Positions 7,892-16,468 of a DNA stretch of 40,387 bases are shown piece by piece. Location: assembly GCA_937921555.1 (NCBI GenBank), contig CAKZUV010000047.1, forward strand, positions 1-40,387, in the 5' to 3' direction. Made by a program: the position numbers and the translations under genes. Each line of letters starts with the position of its first letter. The stretch's first letter is position 1. A model generated the notes under the pieces. That model did not search any database. It was not told the DNA's origin and saw only the letters and a list, made by a program, of their open reading frames with translations. The stretch is from an uncultured Saprospiraceae bacterium. GTDB lineage: Bacteria; Bacteroidota; Bacteroidia; Chitinophagales; Saprospiraceae.

Positions 7892-9250
7892 CTAATTAGC
7901 CCATGCGTCCCGGTCATCCGGCACCTGCCAGACAGCTCCACCATTTTCAATACTTGTAAACATCGGTACCCAATCGGATGGTCCGGCGGATTCGGTCAGG
8001 ATTTCGTAGCGGCGTAATTTTAAAATAATATCCAGTGGATTGATCAGTATCGGACAAGCTTCAACGCAGGCGTTACAAGTTGTGCAGGCGTGTAATTCTT
8101 CTTTTGAAACATAATCAAATAATGATTTTCCGTCGTCAAAATTAGCTTTGGTCAACGTTTTTTCGCTGGCGCGTAATTCTTCTTTTATAAACTCTACCGA
8201 TCCGGTGTCCAGTTTTTTACCGATCTCTTCGGCCCGGTCCCGCGTATCCATCATGATCTTACGGGGAGACAATTTTTTCCCGGTGATATTGGCCGGACAG
8301 ACTGCGGTACAGCGGCCACATTCGGTGCAGGAGTACGCGGCTAATACATCTCGCCATTCCAGGTCGGTCACGTCTTTGGCACCGAATTCGGGAATCTCCT
8401 CGTCCATCGGCATTTCCTCGGCGCCTTCTGGTCCGAGTCCCATCATGGATTTCACTTCGTTCATAATTTCGGGCATATTATCCATTGCTCCTTTCGGCTG
8501 TAGTTTGGCAAAATAGACATTCGGAAAAGCGAGAAAAATATGCAGGTGTTTGGAATGTGGCAGATAGTTTAAGAAGGCAAAAACGACGATAATGTGCAGC
8601 CACCAGCCAAAACGTTCGATGCCGACCAGGGTGCTTTGTTCCATACCACCAAAGATTGCGGGTCCCATCCAGGAACTCAGTGCGGTAGCTCCCGTGGAAG
8701 TATAATGTTGAGGGTCTACCTGCTGTAAAACGGCGTCGGCACCATTCATACAAAAAATACCGAGCAACAGTAACAACTCACCGTAGAGGATCAGGTTACC
8801 ATCCAATTTTGGCCAACCGTTCATTTCCGGTTTTTGGAAACGTGGAATTTTCAGCAAATTTCTGCGCGCCAGAAATACGAGGGTTCCCACGAAAGCACCG
8901 AGCGATAACAACTCAATGGAACTGATCAGAAAAGTGTAAATTCCACCTAGTAACGGGGCAAAGAAACGGTGTACCCCGAAGATTCCGTCGATAAAAATTT
9001 CAATCAGTTCTATTTGTGTAAACAAAAAAGCAACGTAAATAAACAGGTGAAAAATAGCGGGAATCCACCGCTTGAACATTTTTTTCTGACCAAAAGCAAT
9101 CAGCAGCACATTTTTCCAGCGCTTCCCTGGATTGGCTTCCATCGGGGTATCTTTACCAAGCATTATATTTCGCCGAATCTTCAGAAATTGACGACCCCCC
9201 CAGGAAAATGCAACAATGGCTACGAGCGCAAAAAGTATTTGTTGAATCAT
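7892..9250 (-). CDS. Membrane-bound 4Fe-4S ferredoxin-type electron-transfer protein
   Basis: The 452-residue protein has about five to six membrane segments in its first ~260 residues (for example LFALVAIVAFSWGG, AIFHLFIYVAFLFTQ, FLISSIELLSLGAFVGTLVFL, WLHIIVVFAFLNYLP), similar to the NarI-type cytochrome b region. It then has two 4Fe-4S motifs: CTECGRCTAVCP and CTTCNACVEACP. It probably passes electrons between the quinone pool and the CCG-domain protein at 5738-6529. Its start lies about 150 bp from the divergent PyrR-like gene, and that gap probably holds both promoters; on the minus strand TTTTG (9298-9302) and TACTTTAG (9272-9279) are 18 bp apart, a moderate match to the Bacteroidota consensus. 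Confidence 0.85.
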   Translation of the reverse strand: MIQQILFALVAIVAFSWGGRQFLKIRRNIMLGKDTPMEANPGKRWKNVLLIAFGQKKMFKRWIPAIFHLFIYVAFLFTQIELIEIFIDGIFGVHRFFAPLLGGIYTFLISSIELLSLGAFVGTLVFLARRNLLKIPRFQKPEMNGWPKLDGNLILYGELLLLLGIFCMNGADAVLQQVDPQHYTSTGATALSSWMGPAIFGGMEQSTLVGIERFGWWLHIIVVFAFLNYLPHSKHLHIFLAFPNVYFAKLQPKGAMDNMPEIMNEVKSMMGLGPEGAEEMPMDEEIPEFGAKDVTDLEWRDVLAAYSCTECGRCTAVCPANITGKKLSPRKIMMDTRDRAEEIGKKLDTGSVEFIKEELRASEKTLTKANFDDGKSLFDYVSKEELHACTTCNACVEACPILINPLDIILKLRRYEILTESAGPSDWVPMFTSIENGGAVWQVPDDRDAWAN

Positions 9251-9399
9251 ACGGATATTTCTTAATTTCGGCTAAAGTAAGAATTGCTAGCCATTATCAA
9301 AAGTTTTTATATGGCGAAATCTTTTTTTTTTACGAACTTGTCACTGTTTATATTTTATCTACATTAGCAAATCAAAAAAACGAATTGCTCGCTACGCTT

Positions 9400-9897
9400 A
9401 TGAAAATACTCGACGCACGAAAAATCAGTCAAAAGGTCAATCGGTTGGCTATTGAAATTTTAGAAAATAATTACAATGAGTCCGGAATTATCCTGGCAGG
9501 TATCAACAATAACGGTAACCGGTTCGCGGATTTGCTGGAAGCAGGTATCGCCAAAAGGTCTCCGATAAAAATTACCAGGGCAACCATTCAGCTGAGTCCG
9601 GCGGCACCACTTTCGGCGCCCATTACCATCAGTCTGACGCCTGCCCAGATTCGTAACAAAGTCGTCATTATTGTCGATGACGTGGCCAATACGGGGCGCA
9701 CCATTTTTTATGCTTTTGAACCGCTGATGCGCGTGCTGCCCAAAAAAGTGGAAGTAGCCGTTCTGGTTGATCGAAAACACAAGTCGTTTCCCATCAAGGT
9801 AGATTACGTAGGTCTGTCTCTGGCAACCACCCTGAAAGAAAACATTCAGGTCAATCTCAAGCACCAAAGTTCACAATCTGTTTTACTTTCTGAATAA
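9400..9897 (+). CDS. PyrR-like phosphoribosyltransferase
   Basis: The 165-residue protein carries the PRPP-binding loop VVIIVDDVANTGRT, and the following KVEVAVLVDRKHKSFPIKVDYVGL closely resembles the C-terminal half of PyrR. PyrR proteins bind or convert uracil and UMP, and in some bacteria regulate pyrimidine mRNA; whether this one regulates anything is not shown here. The open frame continues upstream to an ATG at 9208, but that part runs through the divergent promoter region and the start of the opposite gene, and the 65th codon (ATG at 9400) begins the usual PyrR N-terminus (ILDARKISQKVNRLA). I chose 9400. Confidence 0.82.
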   Translation: MKILDARKISQKVNRLAIEILENNYNESGIILAGINNNGNRFADLLEAGIAKRSPIKITRATIQLSPAAPLSAPITISLTPAQIRNKVVIIVDDVANTGRTIFYAFEPLMRVLPKKVEVAVLVDRKHKSFPIKVDYVGLSLATTLKENIQVNLKHQSSQSVLLSE

Positions 9898-9903
9898 AAA
9901 ATG

Positions 9904-9960
9904 GGCTGATTTTTTAAACATCAACCCCTTTTAACCTTTAGGGGTTAAACTTGGTCAGCC
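9904..9960 (+). terminator. Nested hairpin downstream of the PyrR-like gene
   Basis: An outer 6-bp stem GGCTGA/TCAGCC (9904-9909, 9955-9960) encloses an inner stem AACCCCT/AGGGGTT (9923-9929, 9940-9946) with a 10-nt loop. It starts 6 bp after the stop codon. No T-run follows, so it is at best a weak or non-canonical terminator. The rest of 9961-10302 is AT-rich without a gene; TACGTTTG at 10204-10211 matches the Bacteroidota -7 consensus TAnnTTTG, but no well-spaced -33 box is seen. Confidence 0.35.
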
Positions 9961-10302
9961 GTCAATACAAATTTTCCGTGACTTAGTCGTATTGTTTACC
10001 AAACATTTGCTTCTTTTTTTCACAAAAACAGTATAAAACCCAGCTATTTTATTAAATTTACCAATAAATTAGCGAATTTTCACTAAGATATGTTAACTTA
10101 TTAAATATCAACAACTTACGCCCTCCCTCAAAACCAAATCAGTTAACCATCTATTTTTTCAGACCTCAATTTTGGTTGAAAAACCAGCGAAATAAGGGCC
10201 AATTACGTTTGTAATGAAGCGTTGTAAAGCCGGAAAATGAACTTATCCAGTGTTTTTTATATCGTTTTTTATTCCCATTTAACCTTAACTAAATAAATTT
10301 TT

Positions 10303-13110
10303 ATGCTAAAAAGACTACTCCCTGCCCTCATTTTCTTTTTGATTGTAAGTAGTGTATCGGCTCAGCTTACCTTTAAAGGAACCTTAAAGGACGAAAGTAC
10401 CGGTGAAGAACTCATCGGCGCCAACGTAATCATCAAGGGAACGACCACCGGAACGGTAACCGATTGGGATGGATCATTTAGCTTTCAAGCCAGCAATGCC
10501 ACTTATCCGGTTACACTAGTGCTTTCATATATCGGTTACGAAGACAAAGAAGTCGTCGTGAACAGTGCCGATCAAAACCTGGATTTAAAATTAGGCGAAG
10601 GGGCCATCACTACGACGGAAGTAGTCGTAAAGGGACAAAGGGTCTCCGACAAACAAAAAGCCGCTCCCCTCACCGTAGAAAGTATGGACTTGCTGGCGAT
10701 CAAAGAAACACCCGCAGAAAACTTTTACGACGGTCTTGGTTCCCTGAAAGGAGTCGACCTGACCGCCGCCAGTCTTGGATTTAAGGTAATCAACACCAGA
10801 GGATTTAACTCAACTTCACCCGTCCGGTCGCTCCAGACCATTGACGGAGTGGATAATCAGGCGCCGGGTCTGAACTTTTCGCTGGGTAATTTTCTCGGTT
10901 CTTCGGAACTGGACGTACTTAAAGTGGATCTGATTCAGGGAGCTGCCTCGGCCTACTACGGACCCAATGCCTTTAACGGCGTAATTGCCATGGAGACCAA
11001 GAATCCATTTTTTCAGCGTGGACTGGCCGCTTCGATCAAAGCCGGAGAAAGAAATCTTGTTTCGGGTGCCGTCCGGTACGCCGATCACGTACTGAACAAA
11101 GAAGGCAAACCGTGGATGGCTTTTAAGCTCAACTTGTTTGCTTTACGGGCGGACGACTGGGAAGCCAACAATGATGAGGCAGTCGATGGAACAGAATCGC
11201 CACGGGGTAATCCGGGTGGCTGGGATAGAGTGAATAGCTATGGAGATGAATTCTTTGCAGGTGGAGACTTTTCTGATCCCACCAACCGGCTGCAAAGAAC
11301 CGCTGAGCTTGGAATTTTTCACCGGCCAGGATACGACGAAGTAGATTTAGTGGACTATGATACCGAAAACCTGAAAGGAAATGTAGCGCTCCATTTCCGG
11401 ACCAATCCCGAAAAAGAATACGAATCTCCGGAATTAATTTTTTCTTCTAGTGTTGGAACGGGAACGACCGTTTATCAGGGAGACAATCGTTTTAGTTTAC
11501 GGAACCTGAGATTTTTTCAGAATAGAATCGAGTTCCGTAAAAAAGATAAATTCTTTATTCGTGCTTATTCAACCAATGAGAATGCGGGTGATTCTTACGA
11601 TCCTTTTTTTACAGCATTACGGTTGCAGGAAAGCGCGAAATCAAATTCTGACTGGTATAAGGATTATAATAACTTCTGGACTAACAATATCTACAGCCGC
11701 TTAGTAGAAGCCGGATATCCGGAACCAATGGTTGATCCGGTTACCTTTACGTTAACTTTTGATGAAGCAGCCGCCGATCAGTTTGTGGCTCAAAATCAAG
11801 CCTTGTTGAGTGGCTTTCACGAAGAAGCCCGGAATTTTGCCAATCAGGCTAATCCTACACTCCCGGACAGCCGGGACTTTTTTGCTCCTGGAACAGATCG
11901 TTATCAGCAAGCCTTCGACAGTATTACCAGTCTGAAAAATAACGAAGGAGGAACCAGATTTTTTGACGAATCTGCTCTTTATCACATTGCGGGAGAGTAT
12001 AAATTTTCTACCGATTTTTTTGACGAAATTACGGTGGGAGCCAGTGGAAGATTGTACAGACCAGTATCTGATGGAACCGTATTTAAAGATACAGCAGGCG
12101 TAACCATTACGAATCACGAAGCGGGCGGTTACCTTGGAGTACAGAAAAAATATGGCCGGGAATATATTCTCTCCGCTACCATGCGAGTAGATAAAAACCA
12201 AAATTTTAATTACCTCGTGACCCCGGCCCTATCCTTTGTCTGGTCTCCTAATCCGAATGATTATCTCAGGTTTTCCTTTTCCGGAGGTATCCGAAATCCT
12301 ACGCTTTCAGATCAATATCTGAATCTCAATGTTGGGCGTGCGACTTTATTAGGAAATCTGGATGGCTTTCAAAATCTAATCACCGTAGAATCTTTTACAG
12401 ATTTCCTGGGGTCACTGGAGCAGGATGATTTAGTCAGATTCGACGTCGATCCCATTCAGCCGGAAAAAGTTAAAACCTTTGAGCTGGGTTACCGTACAAC
12501 GCTGTTTGATGCACTCTACATGGATGCCAGTTATTATTTTAGTATTTATGATGATTTTATCGGATTTAATTTAGGTTTACAATCAGACTTCGTCAATAAT
12601 TTCCCTACTAATACCGAGGCTTTTCGGGTTGCTGCCAATTCCCAGAATACGGTGACCACCCAGGGATTTGCTATTGGTCTTAATTATTATTTTGCGAAAT
12701 ATTACGGACTAAGTGGAAATTATTCGTGGAACCGACTTAATAAAACCTTTGAAGATGATCCGATTATTCCGGCGTTTAATACCCCCGAGCATAAATTTAA
12801 TCTAGGGATTTCGGGAAGAAATTTACCCCTTAATCTGGGATTTGTCCGATTAGATAATACGGGATTTAGTCTGAACTATAAGTGGATTGAAGGTTTCTTA
12901 TTTGAAGGATCTCCACAATTTACCGGATTTATTGACACTTATTCCTTACTGGATGTACAGTGGAATGTTACTTTTGAAAAAATAAATACAACCTTTAAAA
13001 TTGGTGCTTCAAATATTCTGGACAACCGAGCTTCACAAACCTACGGTGGCCCGGAGATCGGTCGTCTTGCGTATATATCGGCCACCTATGATTTTGTAAA
13101 AAAGCAATAA
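10303..13110 (+). CDS. TonB-dependent outer-membrane receptor
   Basis: The 935-residue protein begins with a signal peptide (LIVSSVSAQ). Residues of about 22-105 form a carboxypeptidase-regulatory-like domain (GTLKDESTGEELIGANVIIKG, VTDWDGSFSF). About 120-235 is the plug (LGFKVINTRGFNS, VDLIQGAASAYYGPNAFNGV), and the rest is the beta barrel. It is an energy-coupled transporter for a substrate that cannot be named from sequence. There is no adjacent SusD-type gene, so it is not a classical SusCD pair. Downstream, after a strong hairpin, lies a secreted hydrolase-like gene that may act with it. The long upstream gap (405 bp) may hold its regulation. Confidence 0.93.
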   Translation: MLKRLLPALIFFLIVSSVSAQLTFKGTLKDESTGEELIGANVIIKGTTTGTVTDWDGSFSFQASNATYPVTLVLSYIGYEDKEVVVNSADQNLDLKLGEGAITTTEVVVKGQRVSDKQKAAPLTVESMDLLAIKETPAENFYDGLGSLKGVDLTAASLGFKVINTRGFNSTSPVRSLQTIDGVDNQAPGLNFSLGNFLGSSELDVLKVDLIQGAASAYYGPNAFNGVIAMETKNPFFQRGLAASIKAGERNLVSGAVRYADHVLNKEGKPWMAFKLNLFALRADDWEANNDEAVDGTESPRGNPGGWDRVNSYGDEFFAGGDFSDPTNRLQRTAELGIFHRPGYDEVDLVDYDTENLKGNVALHFRTNPEKEYESPELIFSSSVGTGTTVYQGDNRFSLRNLRFFQNRIEFRKKDKFFIRAYSTNENAGDSYDPFFTALRLQESAKSNSDWYKDYNNFWTNNIYSRLVEAGYPEPMVDPVTFTLTFDEAAADQFVAQNQALLSGFHEEARNFANQANPTLPDSRDFFAPGTDRYQQAFDSITSLKNNEGGTRFFDESALYHIAGEYKFSTDFFDEITVGASGRLYRPVSDGTVFKDTAGVTITNHEAGGYLGVQKKYGREYILSATMRVDKNQNFNYLVTPALSFVWSPNPNDYLRFSFSGGIRNPTLSDQYLNLNVGRATLLGNLDGFQNLITVESFTDFLGSLEQDDLVRFDVDPIQPEKVKTFELGYRTTLFDALYMDASYYFSIYDDFIGFNLGLQSDFVNNFPTNTEAFRVAANSQNTVTTQGFAIGLNYYFAKYYGLSGNYSWNRLNKTFEDDPIIPAFNTPEHKFNLGISGRNLPLNLGFVRLDNTGFSLNYKWIEGFLFEGSPQFTGFIDTYSLLDVQWNVTFEKINTTFKIGASNILDNRASQTYGGPEIGRLAYISATYDFVKKQ

Positions 13111-13133
13111 ACTAATTTACTAATTATAAAGAC

Positions 13134-13194
13134 TTGTTCAATGCCGTGATGATGATGATCTAACGTACTATCTATCCGGCGTTGAACAATTTTT
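13134..13194 (+). terminator. Strong hairpin with T-run between receptor and hydrolase-like gene
   Basis: Arms TTGTTCAATGCCG (13134-13146) and CGGCGTTGAACAA (13177-13189) pair over 13 bp with one G-U pair. The loop is 30 nt and the right arm is followed by TTTTT (13190-13194). It begins 24 bp after the receptor stop and ends 33 bp before the next start, so it may end or attenuate transcription into the next gene. The loop includes TGATGATGATGAT. Confidence 0.75.
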
Positions 13195-13226
13195 AACAAA
13201 TCACTTCTTAACACAAATCAAGATTT

Positions 13227-14729
13227 ATGAAAAATTTTACACTTTTACTTTTTTTATCCATCCTTACCATCCAGCTTGGATTTAGTCAGGAAGGACGTTT
13301 TATTGATGACGTTTTTACGGACGTAGACGTTCAGGAAAATGTTATCTACGGTGCCAATGCTACTATTCTGCCCAGATTAGCTGGATTGACCGACGAAGCA
13401 GTTCTTCGTCCACTCAACGCTGACGTTTACACCCCTTCAGGCGATACTGAGACGGAGCGACCTTTAATTATTTTACTCCATACCGGAAACTTTTTACCTC
13501 CAACCAGTAACGGTGGTTGTGGTGGAACGGTAAAGGACAACGACATGGTTAACTTTGCTAACCGCCTGGCGAGAAAAGGCTACGTAGTAGCAGTAGCGGA
13601 TTACCGAATTGGCTGGAATCCTGTTGATCCCGATCAGAGTATCCGTACCTTTTTCCTGATCAACGCTGCTTTCCGTGGTGTCCAGGATTCTCGTACCGCA
13701 GTACGTTATTTCAAAAGAACGGTAGCTGAAAACGGCAACCCTTTTGGCGTAGATCCTAACAAAATTGCGATCTGGGGTTTTGGAACCGGTGGTTATATCG
13801 CCTACGGAAGTTCGTTCCTGGATGAAGTAACGGATACGTTTGTTCCCAAGTTTTTCCTGAATGCCACAACACCTATGATTATCGAAGGTATCAATGGTAA
13901 CGTAGATGGAACAACAGTAGGTATTGTACCTGAAGGTTACCCCGGTTTCCCAGCGGGTGATACGTTGAATTACCCTAACCACGTCGGTTTTTCTTCTGAG
14001 TTCCAGTTAGGAATTGCTGCGGGTGGTGCCAACGGTGAAAACTCCTGGATTGACGAAAATGATACTCCTTTTATTGGATTTCAAGTAGAAACAGATCCTT
14101 TTGCTCCTTGTGAAACTGCCGTATTGACCGTACCTCCTCCGGTTAACTTACCAATCGTAGAAGTTTCTGGTAGCTGTGTTACAATTCCTTTGGTAAACGA
14201 TGCTGGTTTAAATGATGTTTTTGATGTTAACTTCATCGATGACGTTAGTGCAGCTTCTGGCGATGTAGTAGGATTCTACCGGTTTACTTCTAATGATCCG
14301 GCAGAATCTGCTCCCTGGAATTTCCACCTGGTTGCGGAGCCTTACGGTGTTGCAGGTTCTGATTGTCCCACCGACGCAGTTTCTGCTCAGATGGTAGCAG
14401 ATACTATGATGGCTTTTGCTACGCCAAGAATTTGTCTTGCTTTAGGGTTGGGTTGTGACCTGACGGCAGTTTCTACCAACAACTTAGAGGCGGCTCAGGT
14501 TGGTCTGGAAATTATGCCTAATCCTGCTTCTATCGACGTTCGTTTCGAAGCGGCAGAAAATATTCAGAGCATTTACGTGTATGACCTGACGGGTCGTCTG
14601 GTAAAAGCACACACGGATATCAACGCTTTACAGTTTACAATGCAGCGCAATAATCTGGCGAACGGTCTTTACGTCGCACAGGTAAGATTTGAAAATGGTT
14701 TTGTTTCACAAAAACTTTCTTTCAACTAG
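13227..14729 (+). CDS. Secreted alpha/beta-hydrolase-like protein with T9SS sorting domain; nucleophile Ser absent
   Basis: The 500-residue protein has a signal peptide (LTIQLGFSQ) and an esterase-like core: PLIILLHTGNF (oxyanion strand), GYVVAVADYRIG, FRGVQDSRTAVRYFKR, then IAIWGFGTGGYIAYGSS. Carboxylesterases have GxSxG at this elbow; here it reads GFGTG, so the nucleophile Ser is missing. The C-terminus (about 430-500) is a type A T9SS sorting domain (IMPNPASIDVRF, SIYVYDLTGRLV, NGFVSQKLSFN), so export to the cell surface is likely. It may be a binding protein or use other chemistry; the receptor upstream could be its partner. It is followed by a clear terminator at 14791-14827. Confidence 0.82.
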   Translation: MKNFTLLLFLSILTIQLGFSQEGRFIDDVFTDVDVQENVIYGANATILPRLAGLTDEAVLRPLNADVYTPSGDTETERPLIILLHTGNFLPPTSNGGCGGTVKDNDMVNFANRLARKGYVVAVADYRIGWNPVDPDQSIRTFFLINAAFRGVQDSRTAVRYFKRTVAENGNPFGVDPNKIAIWGFGTGGYIAYGSSFLDEVTDTFVPKFFLNATTPMIIEGINGNVDGTTVGIVPEGYPGFPAGDTLNYPNHVGFSSEFQLGIAAGGANGENSWIDENDTPFIGFQVETDPFAPCETAVLTVPPPVNLPIVEVSGSCVTIPLVNDAGLNDVFDVNFIDDVSAASGDVVGFYRFTSNDPAESAPWNFHLVAEPYGVAGSDCPTDAVSAQMVADTMMAFATPRICLALGLGCDLTAVSTNNLEAAQVGLEIMPNPASIDVRFEAAENIQSIYVYDLTGRLVKAHTDINALQFTMQRNNLANGLYVAQVRFENGFVSQKLSFN

Positions 14730-14790
14730 TCTGTTGTAATACTTTGTCTCAGATTTGTCTAAGACAATTTGAGGTTGGCCCCTCAACAAA

Positions 14791-14827
14791 AACGTCTTTC
14801 CGCTTTTACGCGGAAAGGCGTTTTTTT
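14791..14827 (+). terminator. Rho-independent terminator of the hydrolase-like gene
   Basis: CGTCTTTCCGC (14793-14803) pairs with GCGGAAAGGCG (14810-14820) over 11 bp with one G-U pair. The loop is TTTTAC and TTTTTTT follows (14821-14827). It lies about 60 bp after the stop codon. Confidence 0.9.
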
Positions 14828-14895
14828 ATTGATGTTGTTTAAAGAACTTGTCTAAACTTCCATTAATTGGCTGCAATTGGCAAATTTTATTCCGA

Positions 14896-14950
14896 ATTTC
14901 GTTAAAAAGCCTCGCCGATGCTAAGGCATCGCCTATGTTTTTTGCCTTAT
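14896..14950. repeat. Dispersed 55-bp repeat, copy 2
   Basis: Same orientation as 31-85, 51 of 55 identical. Its internal inverted repeat CGATGC-TAAG-GCATCG keeps both arms intact. It lies between the terminator of the hydrolase-like gene and pgk, in a 386-bp gap with no gene. Just upstream of pgk, TAACTTCG (about 15045-15052) is one base from the Bacteroidota -7 consensus. Confidence 0.75.
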
Positions 14951-15115
14951 TCAAAACAAAATCTTCTCAATTTCGCACAATCATGAAAATTTGGACAAGC
15001 TCTAAGAACTTTTCCGATTTTCTAACTTAATTTTATTTTTTCGACTAACTTCGCGTCCTGAAGCGCAAATGGCTATTTTCAAAAAAAATTATTTCAAAAG
15101 ACAAACTATCACCTT

Positions 15116-16321
15116 ATGAATCTTGATTTAAAAAATAAAAAAGTATTACTCCGGGTTGATTTCAACGTTCCGCTCAACGACAAATATCAGGTAACGGATG
15201 ATACCCGAATTCAGGGTGCCTTGCCCACCATCAAACATATTTTAAAAGAAGGGGGTGCGGCCATTATCATGTCTCATCTGGGACGACCACAAAAAAAGAA
15301 AAAAGAAGATGGCAGTATTGATGTAGAAAAATTTACCCTGAAACACATCGTTCCGTTTTTGTCCAAACAACTGAAAGGCGTAAAAGTCATGTTCTGTCCG
15401 GTCACCGTCGGCAAGGAAGCCAAAGAAATGGTCAAAGCCTTAAAATCAGGTCAGGTACTCGTTTTGGAAAATACGCGTTTTAACCCCGGAGAAGAAAAAG
15501 GGGACAAAGAACTGGCGAAAAAAATGGCCAAACTTGGAGATGTGTACGTAAACGACGCCTTCGGAACGGCACACCGGGAACACGCCTCTACCGCTACAGT
15601 CGCTCAATTTTTCACACCAAAGAAAAAATCTTTTGGCTTTTTGATGGACGCAGAAATTGCCAATGCCACTAAGGTTCTTAATAATCCGGATCGCCCCCTG
15701 ACCGCCATTGTCGGTGGCGCCAAAGTTTCTGATAAAATTTTATTGTTGGAAAAATTAATTGACTTTGCGGATAACGTAATCGTCGGTGGTGGGATGGCAT
15801 ACACATTTTTAAAAGCACAAGGTGGCAACGTTGGTAATTCGCTGGTAGAAGACGATCGCCTGAAACTCGCCAATAAATTATTGGCCAAAGCCAAAAAGAA
15901 AAAAGTAAACATCTACTTACCCAAAGATTCTATGGCGGCGGATGATTTTTCTGCTAAAGCTAAAAAGGCAGTTAAATACAGCAAACGAATTCCAAAAGGC
16001 TGGATGGGACTCGACATCGGTGAGAAAGCACAAAAAGAATTTACCGACGTTATCCTGAAATCCAAAACCATTCTATGGAACGGTCCCATGGGCGTTTTCG
16101 AAATGAAACCGTTTGCCAAAGGCACCAAAACCATTGCCAAAGCTGTCGCCAAAGCCACCAAAAAAGGAGCGTTCTCCCTCGTCGGTGGTGGGGACTCAGT
16201 GGCCGCCGTTAACCAAATGGGACTGGACGATCAGGTCAGCTATGTCTCTACGGGTGGTGGCGCCATGCTGGAGTTTCTGGAAGGAAAGGAATTGCCGGGT
16301 ATTAAGGCGATGAAGGGGTAG
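15116..16321 (+). CDS. pgk: Phosphoglycerate kinase
   Basis: The 401-residue enzyme converts 1,3-bisphosphoglycerate and ADP to 3-phosphoglycerate and ATP in glycolysis, and works in reverse in gluconeogenesis. Signature segments are LLRVDFNVPL near the start, SHLGRP, the C-terminal nucleotide site WNGPMGVFE, and VGGGDSVAAV near the end. The length is typical. It is Lys-rich (for example a KKKK run near residue 61). It is a single gene with no obvious operon partner. It ends 15 bp before a GCGC-type repeat block and no standard terminator is seen there. Confidence 0.97.
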   Translation: MNLDLKNKKVLLRVDFNVPLNDKYQVTDDTRIQGALPTIKHILKEGGAAIIMSHLGRPQKKKKEDGSIDVEKFTLKHIVPFLSKQLKGVKVMFCPVTVGKEAKEMVKALKSGQVLVLENTRFNPGEEKGDKELAKKMAKLGDVYVNDAFGTAHREHASTATVAQFFTPKKKSFGFLMDAEIANATKVLNNPDRPLTAIVGGAKVSDKILLLEKLIDFADNVIVGGGMAYTFLKAQGGNVGNSLVEDDRLKLANKLLAKAKKKKVNIYLPKDSMAADDFSAKAKKAVKYSKRIPKGWMGLDIGEKAQKEFTDVILKSKTILWNGPMGVFEMKPFAKGTKTIAKAVAKATKKGAFSLVGGGDSVAAVNQMGLDDQVSYVSTGGGAMLEFLEGKELPGIKAMKG

Positions 16322-16335
16322 GCGCGGTGCGTGTG

Positions 16336-16468
16336 GGTTGAGGCGCTGCGCTTGTTGAGACGCTGCAACGCGCGAAAGCGCATTCAACATTTCAACGCGC
16401 AAAGCGCATTCAACACCTCAACGCGCGAAGCGCATTCAACGTTTCACCGCGCGAGGCGCATTCAGCCT
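16336..16468. repeat. GCGC palindromic block with four 26-bp tandem units
   Basis: Four units of 26-27 bp (the last shorter) lie at 16366-16392, 16393-16418, 16419-16444 and 16445-16468. Each has the core CAACGCGCGAAGCGCATTCA with small changes, and each core can fold as GCGC-GAA-GCGC. The preceding 16336-16356 matches 5595-5615 with two mismatches. The units are contiguous, with no spacers, so it is not a CRISPR. The last units overlap the 3' end of the CoA-transferase gene (stop at 16436). Confidence 0.8.

Noticed and set aside
9208-9399. N-terminal extension of the PyrR-like protein from ATG 9208
   Set aside because: It crosses the start of the opposite gene and the divergent promoter region; the family start is at 9400.
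14848-15030. 60-residue open frame before pgk
   Set aside because: It covers a dispersed repeat and has no recognisable protein features.
16366-16468. Possible CRISPR array
   Set aside because: Units are contiguous with no spacers and hold GCGC palindromes, and there are no cas genes nearby.
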